From Shewanella sp. AS1 (GTDB taxonomy: Bacteria > Pseudomonadota > Gammaproteobacteria > Enterobacterales > Shewanellaceae): a stretch of 64,000 nt of DNA. Numbering within the stretch: the stretch's first letter is position 1; each line of letters begins with the position of its first letter. Shown one piece after another: positions 26,237 through 36,555 of the stretch. Where the stretch lies: the NCBI RefSeq assembly GCF_021412565.1, contig NZ_JAKCLJ010000011.1, forward strand, positions 1 through 64,000, given 5' to 3'. The translations under genes and the position numbers were made by a program. Under the pieces are notes generated by a model. That model was given only the letters and a program-made list of their open reading frames with translations, ran no database searches and was not told the DNA's origin.

Positions 26237-27439
26237 TTAATGGGCATGTTGCTCCTGATGCCAGTGATCGAAACGCCCCATCATCATGACACTCAGCAGG
26301 GCAATGGCCATGCCGCCCATGACTAATGACACAGCAAAAGGCGCAGGCAGGCTGGTTTGCTGCACGAGTCCGGCAAACAGAGAGGCACCGCTCATCTGGA
26401 TACAACCCAGCATGGCCGTTGCCGTACCGGCACGCTCACCAAAGGCCGACAGCGCCATACTGGTTGCAGGCCCCAATAGCAGAGCAAAACCGATACAGAG
26501 CAGCATCATAGGCAACATAAAGCCAAAGGCGGCGGCTAAACCGGTTTGCGGGCCAAACCACTGCACCATAAGCTGCAGCAGAGCCGATACCACCAGAGTG
26601 CTTAACGCCAGGATCACAGTGGGGCGATTCCCCAGACGACTAATCACCACAGGCGCTGCAAAACAGGCGATGATATTCACCACGGCATTGAGGCCAAACA
26701 GACCGCTGAAGGTCAGCTCAGAGACACCGATGCGCTCGATAAGCCATACAGGCGAGTAGGAAACATAACAGAGTATCGCCGCCATACCCGACATACAGGC
26801 GAAGGCATAGAAGAGAAAGTGCGGCTCGGTCAGCACCGGCTTATATTGAGCCCAGCGATACAGGGCGCCGCTGGTTACCGTATTAGCCGGACGAGTTTCC
26901 GGCAGACGGTAACTCACCACCAACATGATGACGACTGCGTATAGCATCATAAAAATAAAGGTTGAGCGCCAGCCAAATTGCAGTGCCAGCAGGCCGCCAA
27001 GGGTGGGTGCCAACGCTGGGATCACACAGATCACCCCATTAAGGTAGCTGTAGTAACGGGCGCCCTCTTTTGGAGTGAAACAATCGCGCACCGCACTAAA
27101 GACCACTATCGAGGTAGAGCAAGCCGCCAGGCCTTGCAGCACACGCGCCAGCTGCAACCACTGAAACTCCATGGCCAGTGCCGCCATCAGGCTGCTGGCA
27201 ATGTAAAGCAGTAAACCGCCGATAGCCACAGGGCGGCGACCATAGCGATCCGCTAGAGGACCAATCAGCACCTGGCCTATCCCCATGGCAAACAGGAAGA
27301 GCACCAGGGTCGATTGCACTTCGCTGGATGACACGGAAAACTCCGCCGCCATGGTCGGCAGGGAGGGCAGATAGATATCGATAGCCAGTGGGCTAAGCAC
27401 CACCATTAGCATTAAAACGGGTAACAGATTCGGACGCAT
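26237..27439 (-). CDS. Bcr/CflA-family multidrug efflux transporter (MFS)
   Basis: A 400-residue inner-membrane proton antiporter with about 12 helices. DIYLPSLPTMAAEF at the start and GPLADRYGRRPVAIGG (loop 2-3 MFS motif) are typical of Bcr/CflA drug exporters. The tail is His-rich (HWHQEQHAH). The substrate is unknown. It is divergent from a LysR-type regulator with a 127-bp gap, which probably controls it. Confidence 0.9.
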   Translation of the reverse strand: MRPNLLPVLMLMVVLSPLAIDIYLPSLPTMAAEFSVSSSEVQSTLVLFLFAMGIGQVLIGPLADRYGRRPVAIGGLLLYIASSLMAALAMEFQWLQLARVLQGLAACSTSIVVFSAVRDCFTPKEGARYYSYLNGVICVIPALAPTLGGLLALQFGWRSTFIFMMLYAVVIMLVVSYRLPETRPANTVTSGALYRWAQYKPVLTEPHFLFYAFACMSGMAAILCYVSYSPVWLIERIGVSELTFSGLFGLNAVVNIIACFAAPVVISRLGNRPTVILALSTLVVSALLQLMVQWFGPQTGLAAAFGFMLPMMLLCIGFALLLGPATSMALSAFGERAGTATAMLGCIQMSGASLFAGLVQQTSLPAPFAVSLVMGGMAIALLSVMMMGRFDHWHQEQHAH

Positions 27440-27566
27440 GACTTCTCTTTGTTCTATTCAAACGGGTAATAAACATGACGCTTATTTCATCTGTTAATTT
27501 TAAACAAGCCTAGTTATGAATAGAAATGGTATAATTTCAAAAGCTAATTTCCGCTGAGGAATATCT

Positions 27567-28547
27567 ATGAATCTGGACAATCTAGCCCGTATCGATCTTA
27601 ACCTCTTGGTGATATTGCAGGTTCTGCTGGAAGAGCGCAGCGTCACCCGCGCCGCTAGCCGTTTGCATCTGAGCCAGTCCGCGCTGAGCAAGAGTCTCAG
27701 CCGTCTGCGAGACACCTTGGGCGACCCACTGTTTATTCGCACCGCACACGGCCTTAAGCCGACGGCACACGCCATGCAGCTCAGTCAGCAGTTGCCCAAA
27801 ATGTTGCAGGGGCTCTATCAACTGACCCAGGCGCCCGCCTTTATTCCCGCCACCAGCATAAGGCAGTTTTCCTTCGCCATGGTGGAGAGTGCCTACGAAA
27901 CCCTGCTGCCCTATTTTATCGGGCCACTGCTCAACAACGCACCTAACTTGAGACTCGACTCCTACCTCTGGACCAATGCCTCACTCTCCGAACTCCAGCT
28001 GGGTCAGTTAGACTTCGGCATCACAGGTCGGGATATGCACCCTCAGTCAGATATGATCATCGACCGGCTGCCTGAGGGGATTTCCCATCAGACCCTGTTT
28101 ACCGATCATCAAGTGTGTCTGGTGCGTCAGGGGCACCCTCTGCTCGCCAGCATACAGCAGGGTAACTGGGATCTGGCCGTCTACCTCAGCATGTCCCATG
28201 TGCAGGTACGCTGTGAGGGCAATGAATGGTGGGCGCTGGATTACCATCTGGCGAACCTGGGACACAGGCGCCACCTCAGCAGCACAGTACCGGATTTCTA
28301 CGGCGCCGCCAGTATCTGTGCCCATAGCGATCTTATCTTTACTCTACCATCGAGTTTTGCCAGCCACGCCCAGAAACTCTACTCTTTAGTTCAGTTGCCG
28401 CTGCCGATAAGCTTCGCCAACTTTGCCTATGTGTTGTTATGGCATGAGCGCAATCAGGATGAGCCAGGCCATAAATGGCTCAGGGAAACTATATGCCAGA
28501 GTGTCGCCGAGGCGGTCGATAAATCGACGCTTGCCGACCCAGACTAG
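27567..28547 (+). CDS. LysR-family transcriptional regulator
   Basis: A 326-residue LysR regulator of the long (NodD/LeuO-like) type. The HTH is LLEERSVTRAASRLHLSQSA then LSKSLSRLRDTLGDPLFIR; the effector domain starts near 97 (RQFSFAMVESAYETLL). ATG follows GAGGAA. It is divergent from the Bcr/CflA-type exporter and is its likely regulator. The effector is unknown. Confidence 0.92.
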   Translation: MNLDNLARIDLNLLVILQVLLEERSVTRAASRLHLSQSALSKSLSRLRDTLGDPLFIRTAHGLKPTAHAMQLSQQLPKMLQGLYQLTQAPAFIPATSIRQFSFAMVESAYETLLPYFIGPLLNNAPNLRLDSYLWTNASLSELQLGQLDFGITGRDMHPQSDMIIDRLPEGISHQTLFTDHQVCLVRQGHPLLASIQQGNWDLAVYLSMSHVQVRCEGNEWWALDYHLANLGHRRHLSSTVPDFYGAASICAHSDLIFTLPSSFASHAQKLYSLVQLPLPISFANFAYVLLWHERNQDEPGHKWLRETICQSVAEAVDKSTLADPD

Positions 28548-28652
28548 CCAGATGTACGCTTTTTGGCTGGGCCAGAAGAAGATTAACCCGATTTAACGTG
28601 TAATTTAGCCGCTAAATAGGCAGAATCGAGTCCAGCAAATAGAGGAGATACT

Positions 28653-28982
28653 ATGATTTATCATCAATTCCAACGCACCCCTTTTCAAAACCGCTTCTCT
28701 GGAAGCCGTGGGTGGTTGGCATTTGCTATCGGTTTAGGTGTGATGACATTGGTCTTGCTAGCGCTGCCCTTTGTTCTACTGATTGGTGCAATCAGTTTCA
28801 TTCTGCTGAGCCTTTTTGGACGCGTCTATTTAAAACGTCAACTGGCTAAGTTTCGCCGCCAGACCCAGGCGCCATTTGCCGAGCAGTTTACTGAGGCAGA
28901 CAGCATAGTGAAGGAAACACCCTTTAGCCGCGCCTCTCAGCCCAGACAGGGACGCACTTTCGAGCATGATCCTCAGGGATAA
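28653..28982 (+). CDS. Small inner-membrane protein, unknown function
   Basis: A 109-residue protein with one long or two close membrane helices (GWLAFAIGLGVMTLVLLALP and FVLLIGAISFILLSLFG, about 24-63), then a basic, Gln-rich cytoplasmic tail (LKRQLAKFRRQTQ). ATG is preceded by AGAGGAG at a good distance. It follows the LysR gene by 105 bp and ends before a terminator. No family recognised with confidence. Confidence 0.75.
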   Translation: MIYHQFQRTPFQNRFSGSRGWLAFAIGLGVMTLVLLALPFVLLIGAISFILLSLFGRVYLKRQLAKFRRQTQAPFAEQFTEADSIVKETPFSRASQPRQGRTFEHDPQG

Positions 28983-29028
28983 GTTGTCAGAGCCCAGTTA
29001 TTCGAGATAAGCCGCGGCTTACCCCACA

Positions 29029-29072
29029 AAAAAAGAGACCCTTTTATACTCCTAAAAGGGTCTCTTTTTTAT
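29029..29072. terminator. Bidirectional terminator
   Basis: AAAAAAAGAGACCCTTTTA / TAAAAGGGTCTCTTTTTT is a long perfect stem with a short loop between the small membrane-protein gene and the convergent Sel1 gene. Confidence 0.9.
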
Positions 29073-29084
29073 TTTAGCCCTAGC

Positions 29085-30506
29085 TCAAAAGGGCTCAGAC
29101 AAGAGCTCACTGGCGCGCTTCAATGCGGCTATCTCATCCTCTTTATCGGCAATCGCCAGCACACTGTTTATCTGGGTGACCAGAGATTGCCACAGAGGTT
29201 CTATCACGGCTAATTCACGTTCATTGGCTCGCTGACGCGCCATATTAAGCAGAGCAGCCGATCCCACCACATCGATACGGCCTAAGATGCCGTCGGCCAG
29301 AGCGATACTCAGCTCTATCATGGCCGGTACACTGTGACCATATTTGATCGCCTCACGCAGATAACGCTCGGCCACAGAAAAATCATTGCCCAGGGCATTT
29401 TCATTGTTGAGCATCTGCTGAGCGCGGTAGAGCATGGCATCGGTTTGCCCCTGCTCCGCCGCCTCGGCCATCCACTGCTCGCTGGCCAGAGGATCTGCCT
29501 GACACCCCTCGCCCCGCGCCAGCATCAACGCCATATGGTATTGAGCATGGGGGAACCCAGCCTTGGCGGCGCTGGCAATATTGCGAAACGCTTGCACATA
29601 ATCCGCCTGCTGATAAAACAGCACGCCTAGGTTCGCCATGGCTTCGGCTTGTTCCAGTGCCGCTGCCGCCTGCAGATAATGCAGCGCATCGCTGTGGCTG
29701 ACTTCGATATGTTCGCCGCCCACCAGATAGAAATAGCCCAGCAGCGCCATGGCATTCGCCACCCCGGCCTTGGCCGCCTTAACTATCGCTTCCTCGCCTG
29801 CGCTTCTGTTCACCTCACCGCTATAACCATGAAGCAGGCTGACACCGTGCTCATGCATGGCATCGTGATGAAAAGGCGCCGCCTGAGCAAACCAGTACGC
29901 CGCCTGGCGAAAACTCTGTTCGCTTAAATTGCTCTGCGCCTTAGCATCGCCATTATCGGCAAGGGCATCTTCCTGCTCCTTCTGCATCAAGCCGCGGGTC
30001 TTGAGCGACATACCCACCAGATATTGCGCCAGAGGGTCGCTCTCCATCACGGCGCGATAACAGAGATCCCGTCCGGCGATGGCATCGCTGGGGGTAAATT
30101 GATACTCGGGGGCATCCTCATGATGTAACAAGGGATAGAGATCGGCCACCAATTTGGCTAGGCGCTCGATGGAACGCTCTGCCAACTCCTGCAGCGCATC
30201 ACTGGTTAAATGGTATTTCTCAGGATGAGCGCCGCGATTACCGTCACCGCGCAGACGATGCAGCGCACGGGTCAGGCGCACATTGATCACCCGCTCACGG
30301 TTTAAGGTTTCGATACGATCGTACAGATTGGGGCTATCAAAAGTCAGATGCTGAGACTTGGCTAAGCGTTCGGTTAGCCTATGGATAAAGCTGCGGATCT
30401 GCAGCAGAGTCTGAGTCGGCACATCCCGAATATAGCTCTTGGCGAGTCGGTAATCCTCACCGAGCTCGCGGGAAAACTGGCTCACCAATTGAATATCTGT
30501 CAGCAC
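29085..30506 (-). CDS. DUF4145-like plus Sel1-repeat protein
   Basis: A 473-residue cytosolic protein. Residues 1-125 resemble DUF4145 (LRGDGNRGAHPEKYHLTSDA near 90), a helical domain seen with nucleic-acid and restriction enzymes. The rest holds Sel1-type helical repeats: AIVKAAKAGVANAMALLGYF, LHYLQAAAALEQAEAMANLG, FRNIASAAKAGFPHAQYHMA and EQWMAEAAEQGQTDAMLYRA. Sel1 repeats mediate protein-protein contacts. The pairing suggests a regulatory or scaffolding role; no catalytic motif is seen. It follows the YciC-like gene by 58 bp and may share its transcript. Confidence 0.75.
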   Translation of the reverse strand: MLTDIQLVSQFSRELGEDYRLAKSYIRDVPTQTLLQIRSFIHRLTERLAKSQHLTFDSPNLYDRIETLNRERVINVRLTRALHRLRGDGNRGAHPEKYHLTSDALQELAERSIERLAKLVADLYPLLHHEDAPEYQFTPSDAIAGRDLCYRAVMESDPLAQYLVGMSLKTRGLMQKEQEDALADNGDAKAQSNLSEQSFRQAAYWFAQAAPFHHDAMHEHGVSLLHGYSGEVNRSAGEEAIVKAAKAGVANAMALLGYFYLVGGEHIEVSHSDALHYLQAAAALEQAEAMANLGVLFYQQADYVQAFRNIASAAKAGFPHAQYHMALMLARGEGCQADPLASEQWMAEAAEQGQTDAMLYRAQQMLNNENALGNDFSVAERYLREAIKYGHSVPAMIELSIALADGILGRIDVVGSAALLNMARQRANERELAVIEPLWQSLVTQINSVLAIADKEDEIAALKRASELLSEPF

Positions 30507-30564
30507 GGCATAGACTCCGTCGATTGTGTCGATAAGGGGCCAGAGACAGCCCCTTTAATCAGGA

Positions 30565-31284
30565 TTACGCCTCTTCTTCAACCTTAGGGGTGGGGCGAGA
30601 AACCATATAGAGGCGGAAAAGCGCCACGTTAATAAACAGGCCAAAGAAAGCCACTATCACCTCGACGACCAGCATCAGAGGCAGTCCCACAGGCTCGACT
30701 AACGCAGATAATGAACCGCCAATTAACGACAGAGGAATATAGAGCAGCAACACCATCAGGGTCTTAAAGGCGATGCTACGGCTGAACTGAAAGCTGCCTT
30801 TAATGGCCGCCAGCGGTGTCAAACGCTCGACCACCACCATAAAGTTCACATAGGCCAGACGGGCAAACAGATAGATACTGATGGCCAGACCGACGAGTGT
30901 CAGCGGCCCAAAAGCGGCCAGAATCATCACAGGAGCAATGATCGCCATGCCCGAAAACACCCCGGCTAACAGCAGGCCAGGTACAAAATTGAGACTGGTT
31001 TTCAGCAGCATCCCGGTCGAAGGTTCGTGACCGTGGGAGCGCACCTCCATAAACAGGGTCAGCGCGGCAATCAAGAGCGAAAATACCAACAAGAGTGCCA
31101 TCATGGCCACCATATGGGGCACACCAAATTGAGGATTTTCCAGGTCAGCGGCTCTAAGCTCCATTCCTAACCACATCTGAATGCCCACCTGTACCAGTAA
31201 AATAGGCACAGTCAAGATGGCTAATTGACGAATATGATTGCGAAAGAAGTAATAAGCTTCTGTCAAAATCGCTGATATCGACAT
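30565..31284 (-). CDS. YciC/UPF0259-like inner-membrane protein
   Basis: A 239-residue protein with about five to six membrane helices (for example AILTVPILLVQVGIQMWLG and MVAMMALLLVFSLLIAALTL). It begins MSISAILTEAYYFFRNHIRQ, as in the YciC family, whose role is poorly known (possibly membrane stress or envelope lipids). I start at the ATG at 31284 with GGAAAG ahead; the longer frame from 31359 has no ribosome site. Confidence 0.8.
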   Translation of the reverse strand: MSISAILTEAYYFFRNHIRQLAILTVPILLVQVGIQMWLGMELRAADLENPQFGVPHMVAMMALLLVFSLLIAALTLFMEVRSHGHEPSTGMLLKTSLNFVPGLLLAGVFSGMAIIAPVMILAAFGPLTLVGLAISIYLFARLAYVNFMVVVERLTPLAAIKGSFQFSRSIAFKTLMVLLLYIPLSLIGGSLSALVEPVGLPLMLVVEVIVAFFGLFINVALFRLYMVSRPTPKVEEEA

Positions 31285-31453
31285 AGGTCTTTCCATTAGA
31301 TAATTATAAACCAGGCAGTAAGTCGCACAGGATACCGAAATTTCAGTCTCAATGCACAACAGATATCTAAAAATAGCGATAAAACCCGGAGCAATCTAGA
31401 CTGAAATATCCCACAGTTTAGAAGCTTACCTAAAAGAAACATAGGATGACCCC

Positions 31454-31969
31454 ATGAAAGTGACCCTTTTGCTGAGTGCCTTACTGGCAACTTTAGCCCT
31501 CTATCTCCCCCAAGCCCTTGCCACCGGCCAAACCGACGCCAATAGTGAAGAGCCCACGGCCAGCTCAACGCCAGCGAGCGGCGATCTGGTCGGCTCTGTG
31601 ATGTCGCAACTCGGACTCAGCCAATCTCAGGCTGAAGGGGGGCTGGGTAGCTTGTTTGGCCTGGCAAAGTCAAACCTGGGCGATGACAGCTTCGGCCCTA
31701 TCGCGGATGCTGTGCCTAACATGGACAGCCTGTTAAGCGCGGCACCATCGGCAGACAGCGGCTCGGGCATGTCGGGACTCCTATCCAAGGCAGGCAGTTT
31801 AGGCTCATCCTTGCAGGGTGGCGCTCAAGTCTATGATGCCTTTGAGAAACTCGGCATCTCCAAAGAGCTGGCCCAGCCCATGGTGGGTATAGTAAAAGAT
31901 TATCTGGACAGCACGGCGGGTGAAGGCACGGCCGATCTCCTGATGCAAGGGGTTGGCACCTTAATGTGA
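31454..31969 (+). CDS. DUF2780 exported protein
   Basis: A 171-residue protein with a signal peptide (cleavage near ALA-TGQ, about 23), a Ser/Thr/Glu linker, then a DUF2780-type region: GDLVGSVMSQLGLSQSQAEG, GLGSLFGLAKSNL, and a C-terminal helix bundle FEKLGISKELAQPMVGIVKD. The family is of unknown function and is thought to be periplasmic. It is divergent from the YciC-like gene and stands alone. Confidence 0.8.
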   Translation: MKVTLLLSALLATLALYLPQALATGQTDANSEEPTASSTPASGDLVGSVMSQLGLSQSQAEGGLGSLFGLAKSNLGDDSFGPIADAVPNMDSLLSAAPSADSGSGMSGLLSKAGSLGSSLQGGAQVYDAFEKLGISKELAQPMVGIVKDYLDSTAGEGTADLLMQGVGTLM

Positions 31970-32115
31970 GCGTCACAGCCAGAGTGTTAAAATGATAACC
32001 GCTCGATGAACAAGAGTTCATCTTGAAAGGGTGAACTCGAACACACCTTTCTGTTCTAATAGTTAACCCCTAAGCATAACAACTTAAAGCTAACCTCAAG
32101 AAAAAAGGATGGGTG

Positions 32116-32562
32116 ATGCTGGCACAACTCAGACAAATGTTAACCTCAAAGCCCCGCCCCCTCACGCCTGAGGAGCAGGAAAAACACCTACATCTGGCCG
32201 CCGTCAGCCTGCTGCTGGAAGTTGTGTATGCCGATGAGACCTTAGATGCAACCGAAGCGGCGCTGCTGCCAAGCGTCATAAGCAACGAGCTGGGCATAGA
32301 GAAACAGGAGGCCAGCCGCCTGATTGAGGAAGGTAAAACTGCCCAGCGCGATGCCACCTCTCTGTATGAATTTACCAAAGAGATCAACGCGCTGTTTTCT
32401 ATCGAGCAGAAGCAGAAACTTATCTTAGCCATGTGGAAACTCGCCTACGCCGATGGCCAGCTCTGCCGCTACGAAGATCAAATCATCCGCCGCACCGCCG
32501 AGCTGCTCTATCTGAAACACAGTGAACTTATTCAGCTGCGTAATGCCGCCATCTCCAGCTGA
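32116..32562 (+). CDS. TerB-family protein
   Basis: A 148-residue all-helical protein of the TerB/DjlA-N class: LAAVSLLLEVVYADETLDAT and LAMWKLAYADGQLCRYED carry the paired acidic Y-A-D motifs that bind metal in TerB relatives. The ATG at 32116 has AAGGAT ahead; a GTG three bases earlier is less likely. The role is unknown (tellurite and stress links are only family-level). It is convergent with the permease gene 15 bp away. Confidence 0.85.
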   Translation: MLAQLRQMLTSKPRPLTPEEQEKHLHLAAVSLLLEVVYADETLDATEAALLPSVISNELGIEKQEASRLIEEGKTAQRDATSLYEFTKEINALFSIEQKQKLILAMWKLAYADGQLCRYEDQIIRRTAELLYLKHSELIQLRNAAISS

Positions 32563-32577
32563 GATGGCCGATAGGAT

Positions 32578-33849
32578 TTAGGGCTGAAGCTTTACATCTA
32601 AAGCTACCGCCTTACGGCTCTGATAGCGGCGCTGCCATTTCAGCAATGGCGCCACTAAGATAACCAGCCCAAGGGCATATAGCATGCTCCAGCCCAGGGC
32701 GAATAGCATCATCACACAAAACAGCACACCACAGAGCACCTGAGGCCAATAGCCTCTGCCTAGTAATTTGGCAGCGGCCAGCATGGACATCAGGTAGATG
32801 ATCACAAACACGCCGTTACTCCAGGCGATCAGATGCTCCAGCTCCTGACCGGATAGGTAGGTCAGCACTATCACGCAGCCCATCAGCGATAACACCATAG
32901 AGAGCGCCCTCACAGGCACCTGATGCTGGTTAAGCCTGTCGAAATAACGTGGCAAGACTCCCTCTCGGCTAAAGCTCCACACCAGCCTGGCCACACTGGC
33001 GGTATAGACATTTACCGTGGAGAGGCCGCCCGCTATGCCCAAAATGCCAATCACTTGGGCGCCATATCCTCCCAGCAGACGATCGAAGGCGGTCACCATG
33101 GCTAAACCATCACCGAGGGGAACAAACAGCAAAAGCAAGGTACAGGCAATATAGACGAGACCCACCAGCACAGTGCCCAGAATCATGGCGGGCAACATAT
33201 CACGCTCAGGATGCTTAAAGTCATTGGCCAGATGGGTCATCGCCTCCACGCCTAAGAAACTCCAGAAAGCGATCCCGGCAGCGGCCATCACTAAGTCCAG
33301 CTCAATCTCTGTCTCACTGGCCACCAGCTCAAGCTGACCCAGATTGGTACCGCCGGCACCAAACATGAGCACCACCACGGCAACAATCGCCAGGGTCAGG
33401 GCAAACTGCAGCTTGGCCGACACCTGTATCCCTTTGAGGTTAATCAGCAGAAGCAGCAGGAGTAGCAAGAGCTCAATCAACACCTGATACCAGCCCGAAA
33501 TCGGCACCAGTTCATTGATAAATTGAAAGGTCATCAGAATGGCCGCTGGCGCACCAATGGGGATCACCAGCAGAAAAATTAAACCGATAGTCCGCCCTGC
33601 GGTGCGGCCAAACGCCTGCTCAACAAAATAGGCCGGACCCGCAGCGTGGGGAAAGAAGCCCGCCAGACGGCCAAATACCAGGGTGACAGGAATAATGGCT
33701 AGCGTCAGCAAGATCCAGGCAAACAGGGCGCCAAATCCCGCTAAGGCCAGGGTGAGTTGCGGCAAGATAAATACACCGGTTCCCAGCAAAGTGGTCGCCA
33801 TCAAGCCGGCCCCCTGCCAACGTCCAATACTGCCTCGAATCTGCTCCAC
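32578..33849 (-). CDS. APC-family amino-acid exporter, YjeH-like
   Basis: A 423-residue inner-membrane transporter with about 12 helices. The N terminus LMATTLLGTGVFILPQLTLA (helix 1 with the G-x-G-x-F break) and WSFLGVEAMTHLANDFKHPE match E. coli YjeH, which exports methionine and branched-chain amino acids. Substrate is by homology only. It runs alone and faces menD upstream across a 220-bp gap. Confidence 0.85.
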   Translation of the reverse strand: MEQIRGSIGRWQGAGLMATTLLGTGVFILPQLTLALAGFGALFAWILLTLAIIPVTLVFGRLAGFFPHAAGPAYFVEQAFGRTAGRTIGLIFLLVIPIGAPAAILMTFQFINELVPISGWYQVLIELLLLLLLLLINLKGIQVSAKLQFALTLAIVAVVVLMFGAGGTNLGQLELVASETEIELDLVMAAAGIAFWSFLGVEAMTHLANDFKHPERDMLPAMILGTVLVGLVYIACTLLLLFVPLGDGLAMVTAFDRLLGGYGAQVIGILGIAGGLSTVNVYTASVARLVWSFSREGVLPRYFDRLNQHQVPVRALSMVLSLMGCVIVLTYLSGQELEHLIAWSNGVFVIIYLMSMLAAAKLLGRGYWPQVLCGVLFCVMMLFALGWSMLYALGLVILVAPLLKWQRRYQSRKAVALDVKLQP

Positions 33850-34069
33850 CTTTATCCGCTCCTTGATAACACCCTCAGCCAGTCAGAAAGGGGCATCGGG
33901 AAAATTGCGGCTATCTTAGCCGAAATCCAAGTTAAAGCCGACAGCAATATTTCGCGGCAATCCTCAGGCTCAGGGCTAAACTGGAGCTAAGTAACAGTTT
34001 GCTTGCCAAGTTTCCATTAGCATTCAGTTCAAGATAAACTAATAAAACCATCATGTTGACCAGACCATT

Positions 34070-35773
34070 ATGCCAATCGAAAAAACAGCGGAACTGAACC
34101 TACTTTGGGGTTCGCTTATTCTGGAAGAACTTGCGCGTTTAGGCGTACAACATGTCTGCATGGCGCCGGGCTCACGCTCGACGCCCTTGACTCTGGCCGC
34201 GGCCAAACAGAGTAAACTCAAACAGCATCTGCATTTCGATGAGCGCGGCCTGGGCTTTCTCGCCTTGGGGCTGGCGAAGGCGAGCCGCGCGCCCGTGGCA
34301 ATTATCACCACTTCGGGCACCGCAGTGGCTAATCTCTATCCCGCGGTTGTTGAGGCCTGGCTCACTCAAGTGCCCTTGATTATTCTCTCGGGCGACAGAC
34401 CCCCAGAACTGCTCGATTGCGGCGCCAATCAGGCCATAGTGCAACCGGCCATCTTTGCTAACTATGCCACGCAGCTCAACCTGCCCACGCCGGATCTCGC
34501 CATTGCGCCAGAGGCCTTACTCACCAGCCTGGATGCCGCCGTCAGCAACCAGACTCAGCCGGTGCACATCAACTGCATGTATCGCGAGCCCCTCTACCCC
34601 AGCGCCATTAGCTCTGACTTTAGCGACTATCTGCGCTCCCTGGGTAACTGGCAACACAACACGACACCCTATAACCAATATGCTAAAGGCGACATAAACA
34701 ATGCGCCAAGCCAAGATGCCCTCGCCCGTTTCGTCCATGGCAAAGGGGTGATAGTGGTCGGCACCTTAGCCCCTGAAGAGAATCCACAAGAGATAATCGA
34801 GCTGGCGCAAAAACTGGGTTGGCCGGTATTGACCGATGCCCAGTCTCAGTTGAGACAACATGGCGCGGCAATCAACAATATCGATCAGCTACTGCTCAAA
34901 CCTAAGGCCAAGGCGCTACTGCAAGAAGCGCAGAAGGTGCTGTTTTTTGGCGGACGCCTGCTCTCTAAACGTTTGATTTCCTATCTGGCCGAACAGAAAT
35001 GGAAGGCCTACTGGCAGGTATTACCCAACCAGCGGCGACTGGATCCTAGCCACAGCGCCAAACAGGTCTGGCTCAGCGACGTGAGCCATTTTGCCAGCCA
35101 GCCCTGGCCAAGATCATCCGAGGCAAACTGGGCCACAGAACTTATCGAGCAGAACGAAAGACTCGCCACCCTGTTTGAACGTCAGATAGATCAAGGGGAG
35201 TTTGGCGAGGCTCAGGTGATCCGCGCCATCGCCTATCAAGCCAAGGGGCAGCTGTTTATCGGTAACAGCCTGCCTGTGCGACTGTATGACATGTTCGCCC
35301 CTATCACCCCGGCATCGGCTAATATCTACACCAATCGCGGCGCATCGGGCATAGATGGCTTACTGGCCAGTGCCTGCGGCCTTGCCGCCCATAACGCCGA
35401 GGCCACCACCTTAGTCATTGGCGATATATCTCAGCTGCACGATCTCAACTCCCTCGCCATCGCCGCGCGGGTAAAAAGTCCCATGGTGATAGTGATACTC
35501 AACAATGACGGCGGCAATATCTTTAATCTGCTGCCCGTGCCCGACGAGAAGCTTCGCAGCGACTATTACCGCCTGTCTCACGGCTTAGAGTTCGGCTATG
35601 CCGCCGCCATGTTTGGTATCACTTACAACCGGATTGAGGATATCGTCAGCTTCAATGAGATCTACCGTGACGCCCTAGCGTTCGACGGTCCCTCTGTGAT
35701 TGAGGTTTGTGTTGCCCAGGATCAGGCCAGCAAGCAGATAGGTCAGATCGCCCACTGGATAAAGCAAAGCTGA
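34070..35773 (+). CDS. menD: MenD, SEPHCHC synthase (menaquinone)
   Basis: A 567-residue thiamine-diphosphate enzyme that joins 2-oxoglutarate-derived succinic semialdehyde to isochorismate, giving SEPHCHC. Conserved points are [20 protein letters not shown] at the start, [18 protein letters not shown] (with the ThDP-activating Glu), and the ThDP/Mg motif [14 protein letters not shown] followed by [13 protein letters not shown]. It starts the menDHCE operon; the stop overlaps the menH ATG by one base. Menaquinone is the key quinone of anaerobic respiration in Shewanella. Confidence 0.96.
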   Translation: MPIEKTAELNLLWGSLILEELARLGVQHVCMAPGSRSTPLTLAAAKQSKLKQHLHFDERGLGFLALGLAKASRAPVAIITTSGTAVANLYPAVVEAWLTQVPLIILSGDRPPELLDCGANQAIVQPAIFANYATQLNLPTPDLAIAPEALLTSLDAAVSNQTQPVHINCMYREPLYPSAISSDFSDYLRSLGNWQHNTTPYNQYAKGDINNAPSQDALARFVHGKGVIVVGTLAPEENPQEIIELAQKLGWPVLTDAQSQLRQHGAAINNIDQLLLKPKAKALLQEAQKVLFFGGRLLSKRLISYLAEQKWKAYWQVLPNQRRLDPSHSAKQVWLSDVSHFASQPWPRSSEANWATELIEQNERLATLFERQIDQGEFGEAQVIRAIAYQAKGQLFIGNSLPVRLYDMFAPITPASANIYTNRGASGIDGLLASACGLAAHNAEATTLVIGDISQLHDLNSLAIAARVKSPMVIVILNNDGGNIFNLLPVPDEKLRSDYYRLSHGLEFGYAAAMFGITYNRIEDIVSFNEIYRDALAFDGPSVIEVCVAQDQASKQIGQIAHWIKQS

Positions 35774-36555
35774 TGTTGGCCACCCGCTGTTACGGCTTAG
35801 TGGAGAAACCGACGCTGCTGCTGTTACACGGTTTTCTCGGCGACAAAGACGACTGGCAGGCGCTGATGCCAAGGCTGAGTCAGCGTTTTTACTGTATCTG
35901 TATGGATCTGCCCGGCCACGGCGACAGCCCGGCGCTTCCCCTGCCAAGCCCGGGGTTCGAGCAGGTCGCACAGCAGATCCAAAGCAGCTTGTCAGATCTG
36001 GGGGTAGAGCGCTTTCACTTGCTGGGTTACTCGCTGGGAGGCCGAATCGCCCTGCACCTGCTGCCATTAATGGGCGAAGCGATTTTATCCATCACCCTTG
36101 AGTCTTGCCATCCCGGCCTAGCCAGCGATGCCCTAAGGCGTGAGCGCCTAACTCAGGACAACCAGTGGAATGAACGCTTACAGCAAGTCTCAATCGAGGC
36201 ATTCTTAGACCTCTGGTATCAACAAGGGGTATTTGCCGACCTATCAGATAAGCAGCGCCAGCAGTTGATCGCCCGCAGACGTTACAACAAGATTCAGGGA
36301 CTGAGTGCCATCTACCTGCCCACCTCCTTGGGCCAGCAGCAGGAACTCATCCATCTGCCCAATCAGTATCCGATCGCCTGGCACTATCTGGTGGGCAAGG
36401 ACGATACGAAATTTTCAGCCCTGGCGGCAAAGTGGCAGACACAAGCCCCCATCCAGCTACACTATTTCGACAATGCCGGCCACAATGTGCATCTCGCTCA
36501 GGGCGAGGCCTTTTGCCACACTTTGGAAGCAATTTTGCTCAAGGACCCCTTATGA
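35773..36555 (+). CDS. menH: MenH, SHCHC synthase
   Basis: A 260-residue alpha/beta-hydrolase that removes pyruvate from SEPHCHC. LLLHGFLGDKDDWQ is the oxyanion region, LGYSLGGRIALH the nucleophile Ser, LVGKDDTKF the Asp and DNAGHNVHLAQ the His. The start is the ATG at 35773 overlapping the menD stop, which trims the longer in-frame extension. Its stop overlaps the menC start (ATGA). Confidence 0.93.
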   Translation: MLATRCYGLVEKPTLLLLHGFLGDKDDWQALMPRLSQRFYCICMDLPGHGDSPALPLPSPGFEQVAQQIQSSLSDLGVERFHLLGYSLGGRIALHLLPLMGEAILSITLESCHPGLASDALRRERLTQDNQWNERLQQVSIEAFLDLWYQQGVFADLSDKQRQQLIARRRYNKIQGLSAIYLPTSLGQQQELIHLPNQYPIAWHYLVGKDDTKFSALAAKWQTQAPIQLHYFDNAGHNVHLAQGEAFCHTLEAILLKDPL

